The notes under the pieces were generated by a model. The model saw only the letters and a list, made by a program, of their open reading frames with translations. It searched no databases and had not been told where the DNA came from. From the NCBI RefSeq assembly GCF_025465255.1, contig NZ_JAODNI010000071.1:1-41599 (forward strand): DNA of 41,599 nt, written 5' to 3'. This document shows, one piece after another, positions 7,865 to 16,389 of this stretch (position 1 is its first letter; each line of letters starts with the position of its first letter). Source of the stretch: Pseudonocardia sp. (GTDB taxonomy: Bacteria; Actinomycetota; Actinomycetes; Mycobacteriales; Pseudonocardiaceae). The position numbers were made by a program, and so were the translations under genes.

Positions 7865-8958
7865 GCGACCGTGCACTGATCATCGAGTCGCGCGGGGTGC
7901 CCGCCGTCCGGCCGGTGCCCGAGGCGGCGGGTCCGGTCGCCGTCCGCACCTTGTTCACCGGCGTCTCGGCCGGGACCGAGCTGAGCTTCCTCACCGGTAC
8001 CAACCCCGCCCTGCACGCCACCTTCGACCCGGAGCTGGGGCTCTTCCGGGGCGGCCGCCCCGACCAGGGCTATCCGGTGACGAGGCTCGGATACATGGAG
8101 GTCGCCCGGGTGGTCGAGAGCCCGGCGGACGGCACCGGACCCGCCCGGGGCGACCTCGTCGCCATGACCTACGGCCACCGCACCGCGTACCGGGCCGACC
8201 CGCTGAGCGAGCGGATCGTGGTCCTGCCGCCCGGGTTCGATCCGCTGCTCGGCATCTACGTGGCACACATGGGCCCGATCTGCGCGAACGGGCTCCTGCA
8301 CGCCGCCGCGGACGTCCACGGCACCGACGTCCGCGACCTCGGCGCAGGCGTGCGCGGGCGGCGCGTCGCGGTCGTCGGCGGCGGCGTCGTCGGCCTGCTC
8401 ACCGGCCTCTTCGCCCGCCACCACGACGCCGAGGAGGTCGTCCTGGTCGACCCGACACCTCGCCGCCGCGCCGCCGCGGAGGGCCTCGGGCTCGGCACCC
8501 TCGATCCCGTCGACGGCGATCCGGCGCTGGTCCTGAAGTCCCGGTGGCGGCACTCCCCCGGCGACCGGGGCGCCGACGTCGTCTTCCAGTGCCGCGGCCG
8601 GGCCACGGCGCTGGCCTCCGCCCTGCGGATCCTGCGCCCCCAGGGCACCGTCGTCGACCTTGCCTTCTACACCGACGACGGCTCCGCCCTGCGCCTCGGC
8701 GCCGAGTTCCACCACAACGGGCTCGGGATCCGCAGCGCCCAGATCGGCCGGGTCCCCCGCGGCACCGCGCACCTCTGGGACCGCGAGCGGCTCTCCGCCG
8801 AGACGATCGCGCTCCTGCTCGACGAGGGTCCGCTGCTGCGCGAGCACGTCATCACCGACGTCCTCCCGCTCCGCGACGGGCCGGCCCTGCTGATCGACCT
8901 CGCAGCGCGGCGCCGGCACACGATCCAGGCCGTGCTCGAGGTCGACGACCACGACTGA
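7861..8958 (+). CDS. MDR-superfamily (zinc-type alcohol dehydrogenase-like) oxidoreductase
   Basis: A 365-residue medium-chain dehydrogenase. An N-terminal GroES-like domain contains TLFTGVSAGTELSFLTGTNP and the cofactor domain has RRVAVVGGGVVGLLTGLFA then EEVVLVDPTPRRRAAAEGLG for NAD(P) binding. The usual GHE catalytic-zinc motif and the four-cysteine structural-zinc loop are not visible, so it belongs with the zinc-less or atypical BchC/threonine-dehydrogenase-like members. The GTG start at 7861 overlaps the preceding oxidoreductase stop. The pair likely acts in sequence on one substrate. A GC-rich hairpin follows the stop. Confidence 0.87.
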   Translation: MSDRALIIESRGVPAVRPVPEAAGPVAVRTLFTGVSAGTELSFLTGTNPALHATFDPELGLFRGGRPDQGYPVTRLGYMEVARVVESPADGTGPARGDLVAMTYGHRTAYRADPLSERIVVLPPGFDPLLGIYVAHMGPICANGLLHAAADVHGTDVRDLGAGVRGRRVAVVGGGVVGLLTGLFARHHDAEEVVLVDPTPRRRAAAEGLGLGTLDPVDGDPALVLKSRWRHSPGDRGADVVFQCRGRATALASALRILRPQGTVVDLAFYTDDGSALRLGAEFHHNGLGIRSAQIGRVPRGTAHLWDRERLSAETIALLLDEGPLLREHVITDVLPLRDGPALLIDLAARRRHTIQAVLEVDDHD

Positions 8959-8974
8959 CGCGGCACGCCGCGTC
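8957..8974. terminator. GC-rich hairpin between convergent genes
   Basis: GACGCGGC-AC-GCCGCGTC is a perfect 8-bp inverted repeat that begins at the stop codon of the MDR gene and lies before the convergently transcribed SRPBCC gene. No U-tract follows, as is usual in high-GC actinobacteria, so the terminator call is tentative. Confidence 0.4.
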
Positions 8975-9041
8975 GGGGTCGCGCAGGCCATCTCTCACCC
9001 GGCGCCCCGGGGTGGCCGTGGCGGCCCACCCGCTCGCCCGG

Positions 9042-9446
9042 TCAGGCCGTCACGAGCCGTTCCAGCCGGGCGAGGCCGTCGTCGAGCCGCGTCCGGAGGG
9101 CTTGGGCGGCCGCTCCCGCGTGCGCCTCCGGCTGGTCGCCGAGGAACGAGAGGTGCAGCAGCACCGAGCAGTGGCCGTCGTCGGCGTGCATGACCTGGAG
9201 CCAGCCCGCGTAGTCCGGCGAGTCCCGGGAGCCCCACTCCAGCCGAAGCTGTTCGGGCCGGACCCGGACCAGCCCTGGGACCACGCTGCCGCGGCCGTCC
9301 AGCGAGGCGGCGACCTCGCCGTCGGGCGTCGGGCGCACCCGTATCCCGTCCGGGACCCACTCGTCCACCCTGTCCAGGTCCGCCACCACCTCGAAGACCC
9401 GGTCCGCGGTGGCCGCCATGCGCCGTTCCGCCTCGAACTCCGCCAT
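9042..9446 (-). CDS. SRPBCC (START/polyketide cyclase-like) family protein
   Basis: A 134-residue helix-grip protein that would bind a hydrophobic ligand in a central cavity. The pattern FEAERRMAATADRVFEVVADLDRVDEWVPDGIRV is the typical start of SRPBCC proteins, and LLHLSFLGDQPEAHAGAAAQALRTRLDDGLARLERLV is the long C-terminal helix. The ATG at 9446 is the natural start; longer frames upstream lack protein character. It is convergent with the MDR gene and co-oriented with the ATP-binding protein upstream. Ligand and role are unknown. Confidence 0.85.
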   Translation of the reverse strand: MAEFEAERRMAATADRVFEVVADLDRVDEWVPDGIRVRPTPDGEVAASLDGRGSVVPGLVRVRPEQLRLEWGSRDSPDYAGWLQVMHADDGHCSVLLHLSFLGDQPEAHAGAAAQALRTRLDDGLARLERLVTA

Positions 9447-9547
9447 GCACGGGGGTACCCGGCTCCGGGTTCGGCCATCCGCGGTCGGCCCCGGCGATCC
9501 GCCGGAGGACCGCCGCACGCCGGGTAGAGCAGTCGGGACGAGACCGC

Positions 9548-10120
9548 TCACGACCCAGCGCACGTCGGGTTCGGACTGCTGGTGCTGCTCGGGCCGCCGG
9601 GCGTCGGGCCCGGGCCGCTGCGCAGGCGCACCCACGTACCGGGACCGGCCGTCTCGATCACGACGTCGGGCACGGCGGCGCGCATCAGCGGGATCCCGTA
9701 CCCCCGGCGGCCGACGTCGCGCCGCGGGCGCCAGTGCCCCTGGTCGACGACCGTCAGCTCCACGACGCCGGCGTCGTCCCGCACCACCGCATCGACATCC
9801 ACCCGGCCCACCGCTCCGCCGGGGTACGCGTGGTCGACGCTGTTGCGCACGGCCTCCCGCGCCGCGAACACCAGGTCCTGGGCATCCTCCGACGGCCACC
9901 CGACGGTGCGCAACCATCTCGCCAGCGCCCGCGCGGCGATGTCCGCAGCATCCGACCGCGCGTCCAGCACGAGCCTCAGACCACTACCCACGACCCCGGG
10001 TTCCCACCGGACGACGTCCGGAACCCACCCGGCCCGGCGACCGCCGGGAACGACCGCCGATGGCGGGTGCAGCCCGCCGTCATCATTCCGGGTGAAGACC
10101 GCGTGCCGGTGACATGCCAT
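9548..10120 (-). CDS. RsbW-like ATP-binding (HATPase_c) regulatory protein
   Basis: A 190-residue protein whose C-terminal 130 residues form a GHKL ATPase domain of the anti-sigma-factor kinase type. The N-box is REAVRNSVDHAYPGG and the G-box is GRRGYGIPLMRAAVPDVVIETAGPGTWVRLR. Such proteins phosphorylate STAS antagonists or sequester sigma factors, or act as orphan regulators in actinobacteria. The ATG at 10120 gives a basic, low-complexity N-terminus, and a GTG further in could be the true start. No sigma factor or STAS gene is adjacent; the STAS-like gene in this window lies 12 kb away and lacks the phosphorylation site. Confidence 0.85.
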   Translation of the reverse strand: MACHRHAVFTRNDDGGLHPPSAVVPGGRRAGWVPDVVRWEPGVVGSGLRLVLDARSDAADIAARALARWLRTVGWPSEDAQDLVFAAREAVRNSVDHAYPGGAVGRVDVDAVVRDDAGVVELTVVDQGHWRPRRDVGRRGYGIPLMRAAVPDVVIETAGPGTWVRLRSGPGPTPGGPSSTSSPNPTCAGS

Positions 10121-10401
10121 GGTCCGGCTTCTCGACAAGGCCGGGTGACAGCGACGCAACGTGGTCAGGAGACGACGATCAGCAGCGACACCGGTGAGAC
10201 GACGGGCCACGGCCCGGCGAGGAAGGTCCTGCGGCCGCGTCCGGTGCACCCAGCTCGCCACGGTTCTGCGGCGGGGCCACCGAACCGGATCCGGCGGTGG
10301 CCGGGACGGACGGCGCCGACGCCGGCCGTCGTCCGGTACGCGGCACCTCGCGCCGGGTACACCTGGAGGAGACGGTCCGCACCGTCACCGAGGAGGCCAC
10401 C
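10121..10401. other. Divergent intergenic region between RsbW-like and Clp genes
   Basis: About 280 bp with no gene I can support. It must contain the promoters of both divergent genes. I found no HAIR or CIRCE heat-shock operator and no copy of the hsp20 block in it. Confidence 0.35.
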
Positions 10402-12417
10402 ATGCCGCAGGATCCCTTCGAGGGCCTCGGCCCGCTCGGCGACCTCGTGAACCGGCTGTTCGCCGGCCTCGACCTGCCGCAGCAGGAGGACACGGAGCGC
10501 CCCGCACCGCGCCGGACGACGTCGACCCGGAAGCTCGACCGCTACGGGCGCGACCTCACTGCCGACGCCCGGGCCGGCCGGCTCGACCCCGTCATCGGCC
10601 GGGACGACGTCCTCGACCAGGTGGTCGAGGTCCTCGCCCGCCGGACGAAGAACAACCCGGTCCTGGTGGGCGACCCGGGCGTGGGCAAGACGGCGATCGT
10701 CGAGGGGCTGGCCCGGCGCGTCGCCGACGGCGCCGTCCCCGCGACGCTCCGCGACGTCCGGGTGGTCGCGCTGGACCTCGCCGGGCTGGTCGCCGGGACG
10801 AAGTACCGCGGCGAGTTCGAGGAACGGCTCACCGACGTCGTCGCCGAGATCGTGGCCGCGGAGCGTTCGGTCGTGGTGTTCATCGACGAGCTGCACCTCG
10901 TGGTGGGCGCGGGATCCGGCGAGAACTCCCCGATGGATGCCGGCTCCATCCTCAAGCCCGCGCTGGCCCGGGGCGAGCTCCAGATCATCGGCGCGACCAC
11001 GGCCGAGGACCACCGCCGCCACATCGAGCGCGACCCCGCGCTGGACCGGCGCTTCGAACGCGTCGTCGTCCCCGAGCCCACACCCGCGGAGACCGCGGAG
11101 ATCCTGCGCGGGCTGCGCGGACGCTACGAGGAGCACCACCGCGTCCGGATCACCGACGCCGCGCTGGACGCGGCCGTCGCCCTGTCGGACCGCTACATCC
11201 GGGACCGCTTCCTGCCGGACAAGGCGATCGACCTCGTGGACCGCGCCGCGTCCCGGGCGCACCTGCGCGGGACACCCGCGACCGGTGCGGGGCGGCAGGT
11301 CGAGGAGCTGATCCGGGCCCGGGAGGTCGCGACGGACGCCGGGGACGACGAGCGGGCTGCGATGCTCGACCGCGAGCTCGACCGGCTCGTCCTGGAGGAG
11401 GGCCCGCCCGGCCCCGGCACGCCCGAGATCACCGCCGACGACGTCGCCCGGGTCGTCGCCGCCCGCACCGGCATCCCGGTCGCCGAGCTCGGTGCGACCG
11501 ACCGGCAGCGGCTGCTCGACCTCGAGGACCACCTGCACCGGCGGGTCGTCGGCCAGGACGAGGCCGTGGAGGCCGTGGCCGACGCGGTGCGCAGCGGCCG
11601 CGCCGGGCTCTCCAGCCCCGACCGGCCCGTCGGCTCGTTCCTCTTCCTCGGCCCCACCGGGGTCGGCAAGACCGAGCTCGCCCGGGCGCTCGCCGCCGCG
11701 CTCTTCGGCTCGGACGAGCGCATGGTGCGGCTCGACATGAGCGAGTACGCGGACCGGTCCGCGGTCACCCGGCTGATCGGCGCCCCGCCCGGCTACGTCG
11801 GCCACGACGACGCCGGCCAGCTCACCGAGGCCGTCCGCCGCGACCCCTACACCGTGGTGCTGCTCGACGAGATCGAGAAGGCGCACGCCGAGGTCACCGG
11901 GACGCTGCTGCAGGTGCTCGACGCCGGCCGGCTCAGCGACGCCCGCGGCCGCGTCGTGGACTTCCGGCACGCGATCGTCATCATGACCAGCAACCTGGGC
12001 GCGGAGGAGATCCTCGCCGCGGCCGCCGCGGGGCGTCCGGTCGAGTCGGTGCGGGAGGTCGTGATGATGCTGGTCCGCCGCCACCTGCGGCCGGAGTTCG
12101 TCAACCGCGTCGACGACGTGGTGCTGTTCGAGGCCCTCGACCACGGCCAGCTGCGCCGCATCACCGCGATGCTGCTGGCCGACACCGCCTCCCGGCTCGC
12201 GGCCCGGGGCGTCGAGCTCGTCGCCGACGACGCGGCGCTCGACCACCTCGCGGAGCTCGGGTACCAGCCCGGGTTCGGCGCACGGCCCCTGCGGCGGGTC
12301 ATCGCGCGCGAGGTCGAGCGGCGCCTGTCGAGGCTGCTCCTCGGCGGGGAGCTGCGCGCGGGCGGGCGGGTCCGGCTCGAGGTCGCGGAGGGCCGGCTCG
12401 TCCTGGCGCTCGCGTAG
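10402..12417 (+). CDS. Clp/Hsp100 AAA+ ATPase lacking the Clp N-terminal domain
   Basis: A 671-residue two-ring unfoldase subunit. Both ATPase modules are complete: Walker A GDPGVGKT at residues 90-97 with Walker B VVFIDELH about 60 residues later, and a second Walker A GPTGVGKT at about 417-424, with LDMSEYADRSAVTRLIGAPPGYVG and LLDEIEKAH after it. The C-terminal small domain is present (GFGARPLRRVIAREVERRL). The double ClpN repeat of about 140 residues is absent, replaced by a roughly 45-residue leader, and the middle domain is short, as in ClpC rather than ClpB. The start is supported by GAGGAGG 6 bp before ATG 10402. It may work with the Hsp20 proteins in disaggregation. Partner protease, if any, is unknown. 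Confidence 0.9.
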   Translation: MPQDPFEGLGPLGDLVNRLFAGLDLPQQEDTERPAPRRTTSTRKLDRYGRDLTADARAGRLDPVIGRDDVLDQVVEVLARRTKNNPVLVGDPGVGKTAIVEGLARRVADGAVPATLRDVRVVALDLAGLVAGTKYRGEFEERLTDVVAEIVAAERSVVVFIDELHLVVGAGSGENSPMDAGSILKPALARGELQIIGATTAEDHRRHIERDPALDRRFERVVVPEPTPAETAEILRGLRGRYEEHHRVRITDAALDAAVALSDRYIRDRFLPDKAIDLVDRAASRAHLRGTPATGAGRQVEELIRAREVATDAGDDERAAMLDRELDRLVLEEGPPGPGTPEITADDVARVVAARTGIPVAELGATDRQRLLDLEDHLHRRVVGQDEAVEAVADAVRSGRAGLSSPDRPVGSFLFLGPTGVGKTELARALAAALFGSDERMVRLDMSEYADRSAVTRLIGAPPGYVGHDDAGQLTEAVRRDPYTVVLLDEIEKAHAEVTGTLLQVLDAGRLSDARGRVVDFRHAIVIMTSNLGAEEILAAAAAGRPVESVREVVMMLVRRHLRPEFVNRVDDVVLFEALDHGQLRRITAMLLADTASRLAARGVELVADDAALDHLAELGYQPGFGARPLRRVIAREVERRLSRLLLGGELRAGGRVRLEVAEGRLVLALA

Positions 12418-13965
12418 ATGAACCGGTCCCCCAGCTCCGCGGTCGCGCCGGACGACCGGCGCACCCCGCGTGTCCTCGTCGTCGGGGCGGGCCCGACGGG
12501 CCTCGTCGCCGCCCTGCTGCTCGCGGACCTCGGGGTGGCGAGCACGGTCGTCGACCGGCGCTGCTCGCCGCACCGGCTGCCGCGCGCCGTCCACCTCGAC
12601 GACGAGTGCGTGCGGATCCTGCAGAGCGCCGGTGTCGCCGAGGGGTTCGCCGCGATCAGCCGGGCTGCCGCCGGCCTGCGCCTGCTCGACGGGCGGCTCC
12701 GCCCCTTCGCGGTCTTCACCCGGGACGGCGTCGCGGGACGGCACGGGTGGCCGGAGTCCAACGTGTTCGACCAGCCCGAACTCGAGGAGCTGCTGCTCGC
12801 CGAGGCCGCCCGCCGGCCGCTGGTGACGGTCCGGTCCGGCACGGAGCTCGTGGACGTCTTCCCCGCCGGCCGGGTGACCGTGCGCGACATCGCCGACGGC
12901 TCCCTCGACCACCTCGAGTTCGACGCCGTGCTGGGCTGCGACGGGGCGGGCAGCACGGTCCGCACCACGCTCGGCTCGCGCTCACGCGACCTCGGGTTCA
13001 CCGAGCGCTGGTTCGTCGTCGACGTGCGGTGCGCCCGCCGGATCGCCACGTGGGGCGGGGTCGACCAGATCTGCGACCCCCGGCGCCCGGCCACGTTCCT
13101 CGCCCTGCCCGCGGACCGGTACCGCTGGGAGTTCCGGATGGACCGCGACGAGACCGCCGACGACCTCGTCGCCCGCATCGACAGCCTCACGGCCCCGTGG
13201 CGTCCGGACGTCGCGACGGACGACCTCGAGGTGCTCCGGGCCGCGGAGTACGTGTTCCGGGCCCGGATCGCGACCCGTTGGCGGGAGGGCCGGGTCCTGC
13301 TGCTCGGCGACGCCGCCCACCTGACCCCGCCGTTCATCGGCCAGGGCCTCGGGTCGGGCCTGCGGGACGCCCACAACCTCGCCTGGAAGCTCGCGGCGGT
13401 ACTGCACGGCGAGGTCCCGCCTGCGCTGGAGAACCGGATGCTCGACAGCTACCAGCAGGAACGGGCACCCCAGGTGGAGGCCATGATCCGCGGGGCGGTC
13501 CGGGTGGGCCGGGCGATGACCGGCGGGCAGGACGTCGCGGCGGCGATCCGGGGGCCGCTGACCCGGTCCCTGCTGCGGGTCCCCGGGGTCCGCGCCCGCG
13601 CGAGCCGCGGGATCGTCACCCGCTACCCCGCGGGCGCCCAGGTCGATCCCCGCCGCGACCGGCGCGACCTCACGGGGACGGTGTGCCCGCAGCCCGTCGT
13701 CACCCTCGACGGCAGGTCCGTCCGGCTCGACGAGGCCCTTGGCTGCGGCCACGTCCTGCTCACCGACGGTCCGGTCCCGGTCACGCTGCTCGCCCGCGCA
13801 CGGCTGCTGCGCGCCCGCGTCGTGCAGATCGGACCCGGCGACGGGGAGGTCGTCCTGGCGGACGGCGGCCCGCTCCGGGCCTGGCTGCGCGACGGCGGGT
13901 GCGCCGCCGTGCTGCTGCGTCCGGACCGCGTCGTGCTGGCCTCCGCGCCGCGGCCGCCGAACTGA
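12418..13965 (+). CDS. FAD-dependent aromatic hydroxylase (MhpA/PheA-type group A monooxygenase)
   Basis: A 515-residue single-component flavoprotein hydroxylase that would add oxygen to a phenolic ring using NAD(P)H. Visible motifs are the FAD-binding VLVVGAGPTGLVAALLL near residue 20, the DG motif LGCDGAGSTVR near 175, and the GD motif LLGDAAHLTPPFIGQGLGSGLRDAHNLAWKL near 295. The C-terminal thioredoxin-like domain is also present (RDRRDLTGTVCPQPVVTLDG onward). The ATG at 12418 directly follows the TAG of the Clp gene, so translation is probably coupled. It faces the idi-PKS-methyltransferase operon 21 bp away and may hydroxylate the aromatic product of that pathway, though it is on the opposite strand. 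Confidence 0.9.
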   Translation: MNRSPSSAVAPDDRRTPRVLVVGAGPTGLVAALLLADLGVASTVVDRRCSPHRLPRAVHLDDECVRILQSAGVAEGFAAISRAAAGLRLLDGRLRPFAVFTRDGVAGRHGWPESNVFDQPELEELLLAEAARRPLVTVRSGTELVDVFPAGRVTVRDIADGSLDHLEFDAVLGCDGAGSTVRTTLGSRSRDLGFTERWFVVDVRCARRIATWGGVDQICDPRRPATFLALPADRYRWEFRMDRDETADDLVARIDSLTAPWRPDVATDDLEVLRAAEYVFRARIATRWREGRVLLLGDAAHLTPPFIGQGLGSGLRDAHNLAWKLAAVLHGEVPPALENRMLDSYQQERAPQVEAMIRGAVRVGRAMTGGQDVAAAIRGPLTRSLLRVPGVRARASRGIVTRYPAGAQVDPRRDRRDLTGTVCPQPVVTLDGRSVRLDEALGCGHVLLTDGPVPVTLLARARLLRARVVQIGPGDGEVVLADGGPLRAWLRDGGCAAVLLRPDRVVLASAPRPPN

Positions 13966-13986
13966 CGGGCCGGGTGAGCGGCGGGG

Positions 13987-14523
13987 TCACCCGGCCGACG
14001 GGTGCTCGCCGAGCTCGGCGAGCAGGGGGGCCTGCAGCCGCGCCCAGGGCGACAGGCCGCTGGCCGGATCGGCCACCGCGTCGAGGAACCGCGGCCAGCT
14101 CCACCACTGCCACTCCTCGACCTCGGCCGGGTCCGGGCGCGGCTCCCCCCGCAAGGTGCACAGGAAGACCGGGCACAGCTCGTTCTCCTCGACCCCGTCG
14201 AACGACGCCCGGTAGCTGAACTCCGGCAGGGCCGGCCGGACGTCCGTCGGCGTCATGCCCAGCTCGTCGGCGAGGCGGCGGTGGACGGCCTCCTCGGGCG
14301 ACTCGCCGGGGCCGGGATGCCCGCAGCACGTGTTGGTCCACATCAGCGGGAACGTCCGCTTCCGGTGGGAGCGCCGGGTGACGAGCAGCCGGCCCGCCTC
14401 GTCGAAGCCGTAGCAGGAGAAGGCCAGGTGGCGGGGCGTGCGGGCCCCGTGCACGGTGGCCTTGTCCGCGACGCCCACGGCGCGTCCGTCGTCGTCGAGC
14501 AGCACGACCTGTTCGCGCTCCAT
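13987..14523 (-). CDS. idi: Type I isopentenyl-diphosphate delta-isomerase
   Basis: A 178-residue Nudix-fold enzyme that interconverts isopentenyl and dimethylallyl diphosphate in the cytoplasm, supplying primers for prenyl chains. The catalytic cysteine is in WTNTCCGHP (Cys67) and the catalytic/metal glutamate region is EENELCPVF (about 112-120). The Nudix segment GESPEEAVHRRLADELGM is complete. ATG 14523 is chosen over an ATG at 14535 because GAGGAG lies 5 bp upstream of it. It is the last gene of a likely methyltransferase-PKS-idi operon (41 bp gap), so it probably boosts prenyl supply for the UbiA enzyme next door. Confidence 0.95.
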   Translation of the reverse strand: MEREQVVLLDDDGRAVGVADKATVHGARTPRHLAFSCYGFDEAGRLLVTRRSHRKRTFPLMWTNTCCGHPGPGESPEEAVHRRLADELGMTPTDVRPALPEFSYRASFDGVEENELCPVFLCTLRGEPRPDPAEVEEWQWWSWPRFLDAVADPASGLSPWARLQAPLLAELGEHPSAG

Positions 14524-14564
14524 CCGTCTCCTCATCACTGGTCGGGGTGTGGGGTCGCCGGGGT

Positions 14565-15611
14565 TCAGGCCGCCCGCAGGAGGGCGGCGTAGAGGGTGAG
14601 TCCGGGCCCGAACGCCATCGCGACGACGGCCCGGCCGGGCCGCGGGCGGCCGGTGGCGCGGAGCGCGTCGAGCACGAGCAGCACCGTGGCCGACGAGCAG
14701 TTGCCCCGCTCGGCCAACACCGCGCGGGAGGCGTCGAGGGCGCCGCCGGGCAGGTCCAGACGTTCGCCGACGGTGTCGAGGATCTTCGGCCCGCCCGGGT
14801 GCACGGCCCAGCCGTCGACGTCGCCGACCGTCAGGCCGTGCCGGCCGAGCAGGCCCGTCACCAGGCCCCGGACGTGCCGGGCCAGCACCCGGGGCACCTC
14901 CGGCGAGAGGCCCATCCGGAAGCCGAGATCGGTGACGTCCCAGGTCATGTGGTCCGCCGTCGTCGGATCGGTCACCGCGGCCACGTCCACCACCTCGAGC
15001 CCGGTCTCCTCCCCCGGCTCGACGACGACCGCGACCGCGGCGTCGCCGAACAGCGCGTGCGAGACGACCTGGCCGAGATCGTCGGACGGCGGCTGGACGT
15101 GCAGGGACGTCAGCTCGCAGCACAGCGCCACGGCGGGCCGCCCGCGGGCCACCACGTAGTCGGCGACCGCGCCGAGCGCGGGGATCGCGGCGTAGCAGCC
15201 CATGTGCCCGACCACCAGGCGTTGCAGGTCCGGGGCCATCCCGAGGTCCGCGGCGATCCGGATGTCCAGCCCGGGCGTCCCGTAGCCGGTGCACGAGACG
15301 ACGGCGAACTGGCCGATCTCCTCGGGCCGCAGCCCGGCGTCCGCCAGCGCGGCGCCGACCGCCTCCTTCCCGAGCGGCAGCGCCTCGGCGGCGTAGCGCC
15401 GCATCCGGCGCCCGGTCGACCAGCCGGACACGTCCTCGACCAGCGGGTTCACCGCCGCGTGCCGGCGGCGCACGCCCGCGCCGTGGAAGATCCGCCGGGC
15501 CACCCGGTCGTCGGCGAGGTGTCCCGCGAAGCGCCGGTCCCAGACCGCGGCCTGCTCCAGCGCGGGTCCGGGCAGGGCCGTGCCGAACCCGGTCACGGCC
15601 GCCGTCCTCAT
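14565..15611 (-). CDS. Type III polyketide synthase (chalcone/stilbene synthase family)
   Basis: A 348-residue homodimeric ketosynthase that extends an acyl-CoA starter with malonyl-type units and cyclises the chain to a pyrone, resorcinol or related ring. The catalytic triad is intact: Cys139 in GHMGCYAAIPAL, His271 in WAVHPGGPKIL and Asn304 in ERGNCSSAT. The family entry sequence VVSCTGYGTPGLD precedes it, and FGDAAVAVVV sits mid-protein. The length is normal for bacterial members. It follows the methyltransferase after 29 bp and precedes idi by 41 bp. Starter unit, chain length and ring type cannot be read from sequence. Confidence 0.94.
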   Translation of the reverse strand: MRTAAVTGFGTALPGPALEQAAVWDRRFAGHLADDRVARRIFHGAGVRRRHAAVNPLVEDVSGWSTGRRMRRYAAEALPLGKEAVGAALADAGLRPEEIGQFAVVSCTGYGTPGLDIRIAADLGMAPDLQRLVVGHMGCYAAIPALGAVADYVVARGRPAVALCCELTSLHVQPPSDDLGQVVSHALFGDAAVAVVVEPGEETGLEVVDVAAVTDPTTADHMTWDVTDLGFRMGLSPEVPRVLARHVRGLVTGLLGRHGLTVGDVDGWAVHPGGPKILDTVGERLDLPGGALDASRAVLAERGNCSSATVLLVLDALRATGRPRPGRAVVAMAFGPGLTLYAALLRAA

Positions 15612-15640
15612 GATCGGGTGGTCCCCGCCGGTGCCCTCCT

Positions 15641-16363
15641 TCAACCCTGGGCCCCCGCCCGCCGGCCGGCACCCTGGAACAGCACCGCGGTGGTCGGCAC
15701 CGGGACCATCCGGACGAGATCGGCGCGCCGGGCCGCCCACCGGGCGAGATCGACGACCGACGGCCGGATGCCGCGGAGCTCCAGGACGACGCCGTGCCGG
15801 GCGCACTCGCGCCGCAGCACCGCCCGGTCGACGAAGAGCCGGGGATCGTGGATGCCCGGCGGGGGCCCACCGGGCAGCCGCTCCGCGACGGTGACGGCGA
15901 CGACCCGGGCGAGCGCGGTGGCGGCGATCGTGTCGAGCACGAGGAGGCCACCGGGGCGGAGCAGCCGGCACGCCTCGGCGAGGACCGCGGGCAGGTCCGG
16001 CACGTGTTCCAGGATCTCCCCCGCCACGACGACGTCCGCGCACCCGTCCGCCAGCGGGACCCGGGCCACGTCCCCCCGCACCGCCGCGACGCCGTGCCGG
16101 CGGGCCTGGTCGAGCGCCGTCGCGGTGAGGTCGACGCCCACGTGCCGGTAGCCCTTCCCGGCGAGCCGCGGCGCGAGCAGCCCGGCACCGCACCCCAGGT
16201 CGACGAGGAGCCCGCCGCCCGGCCGCGCGGGAGGCACCAGGTCGGCGCGGGCGGCCGCGAGCCAGTGCAGCATCGCGAACCCGCCGCGCGGGTCCCACCA
16301 CTCGTCGACGAGGTCGTCGTACTGGCCGGGATCGTTGCGGGCGCGCTCACGGACGTCGGCCAC
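15641..16363 (-). CDS. Class I SAM-dependent methyltransferase (UbiG-like)
   Basis: A 240-residue methyltransferase. Residues 1-35 (QYDDLVDEWWDPRGGFAMLHWLAAAR) closely follow the UbiG N-terminus, the SAM-binding motif I is LLVDLGCGAGLLAPRLA, followed by HVGVDLTATALDQAR, then VVVAGEILEHVPDLPAVLAEACRLLRPGG. UbiG-type enzymes O-methylate catechols in quinone biosynthesis. It starts the PKS-idi operon, so it probably methylates the polyketide-derived ring. The GTG start at 16363 has GGGAGG almost touching it, and the divergent UbiA gene begins only 26 bp away, so the true start and promoter are uncertain. Confidence 0.88.
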   Translation of the reverse strand: MADVRERARNDPGQYDDLVDEWWDPRGGFAMLHWLAAARADLVPPARPGGGLLVDLGCGAGLLAPRLAGKGYRHVGVDLTATALDQARRHGVAAVRGDVARVPLADGCADVVVAGEILEHVPDLPAVLAEACRLLRPGGLLVLDTIAATALARVVAVTVAERLPGGPPPGIHDPRLFVDRAVLRRECARHGVVLELRGIRPSVVDLARWAARRADLVRMVPVPTTAVLFQGAGRRAGAQG

Positions 16364-16389
16364 CTCCCGAGGGTGTCAGACTCGCGGCC

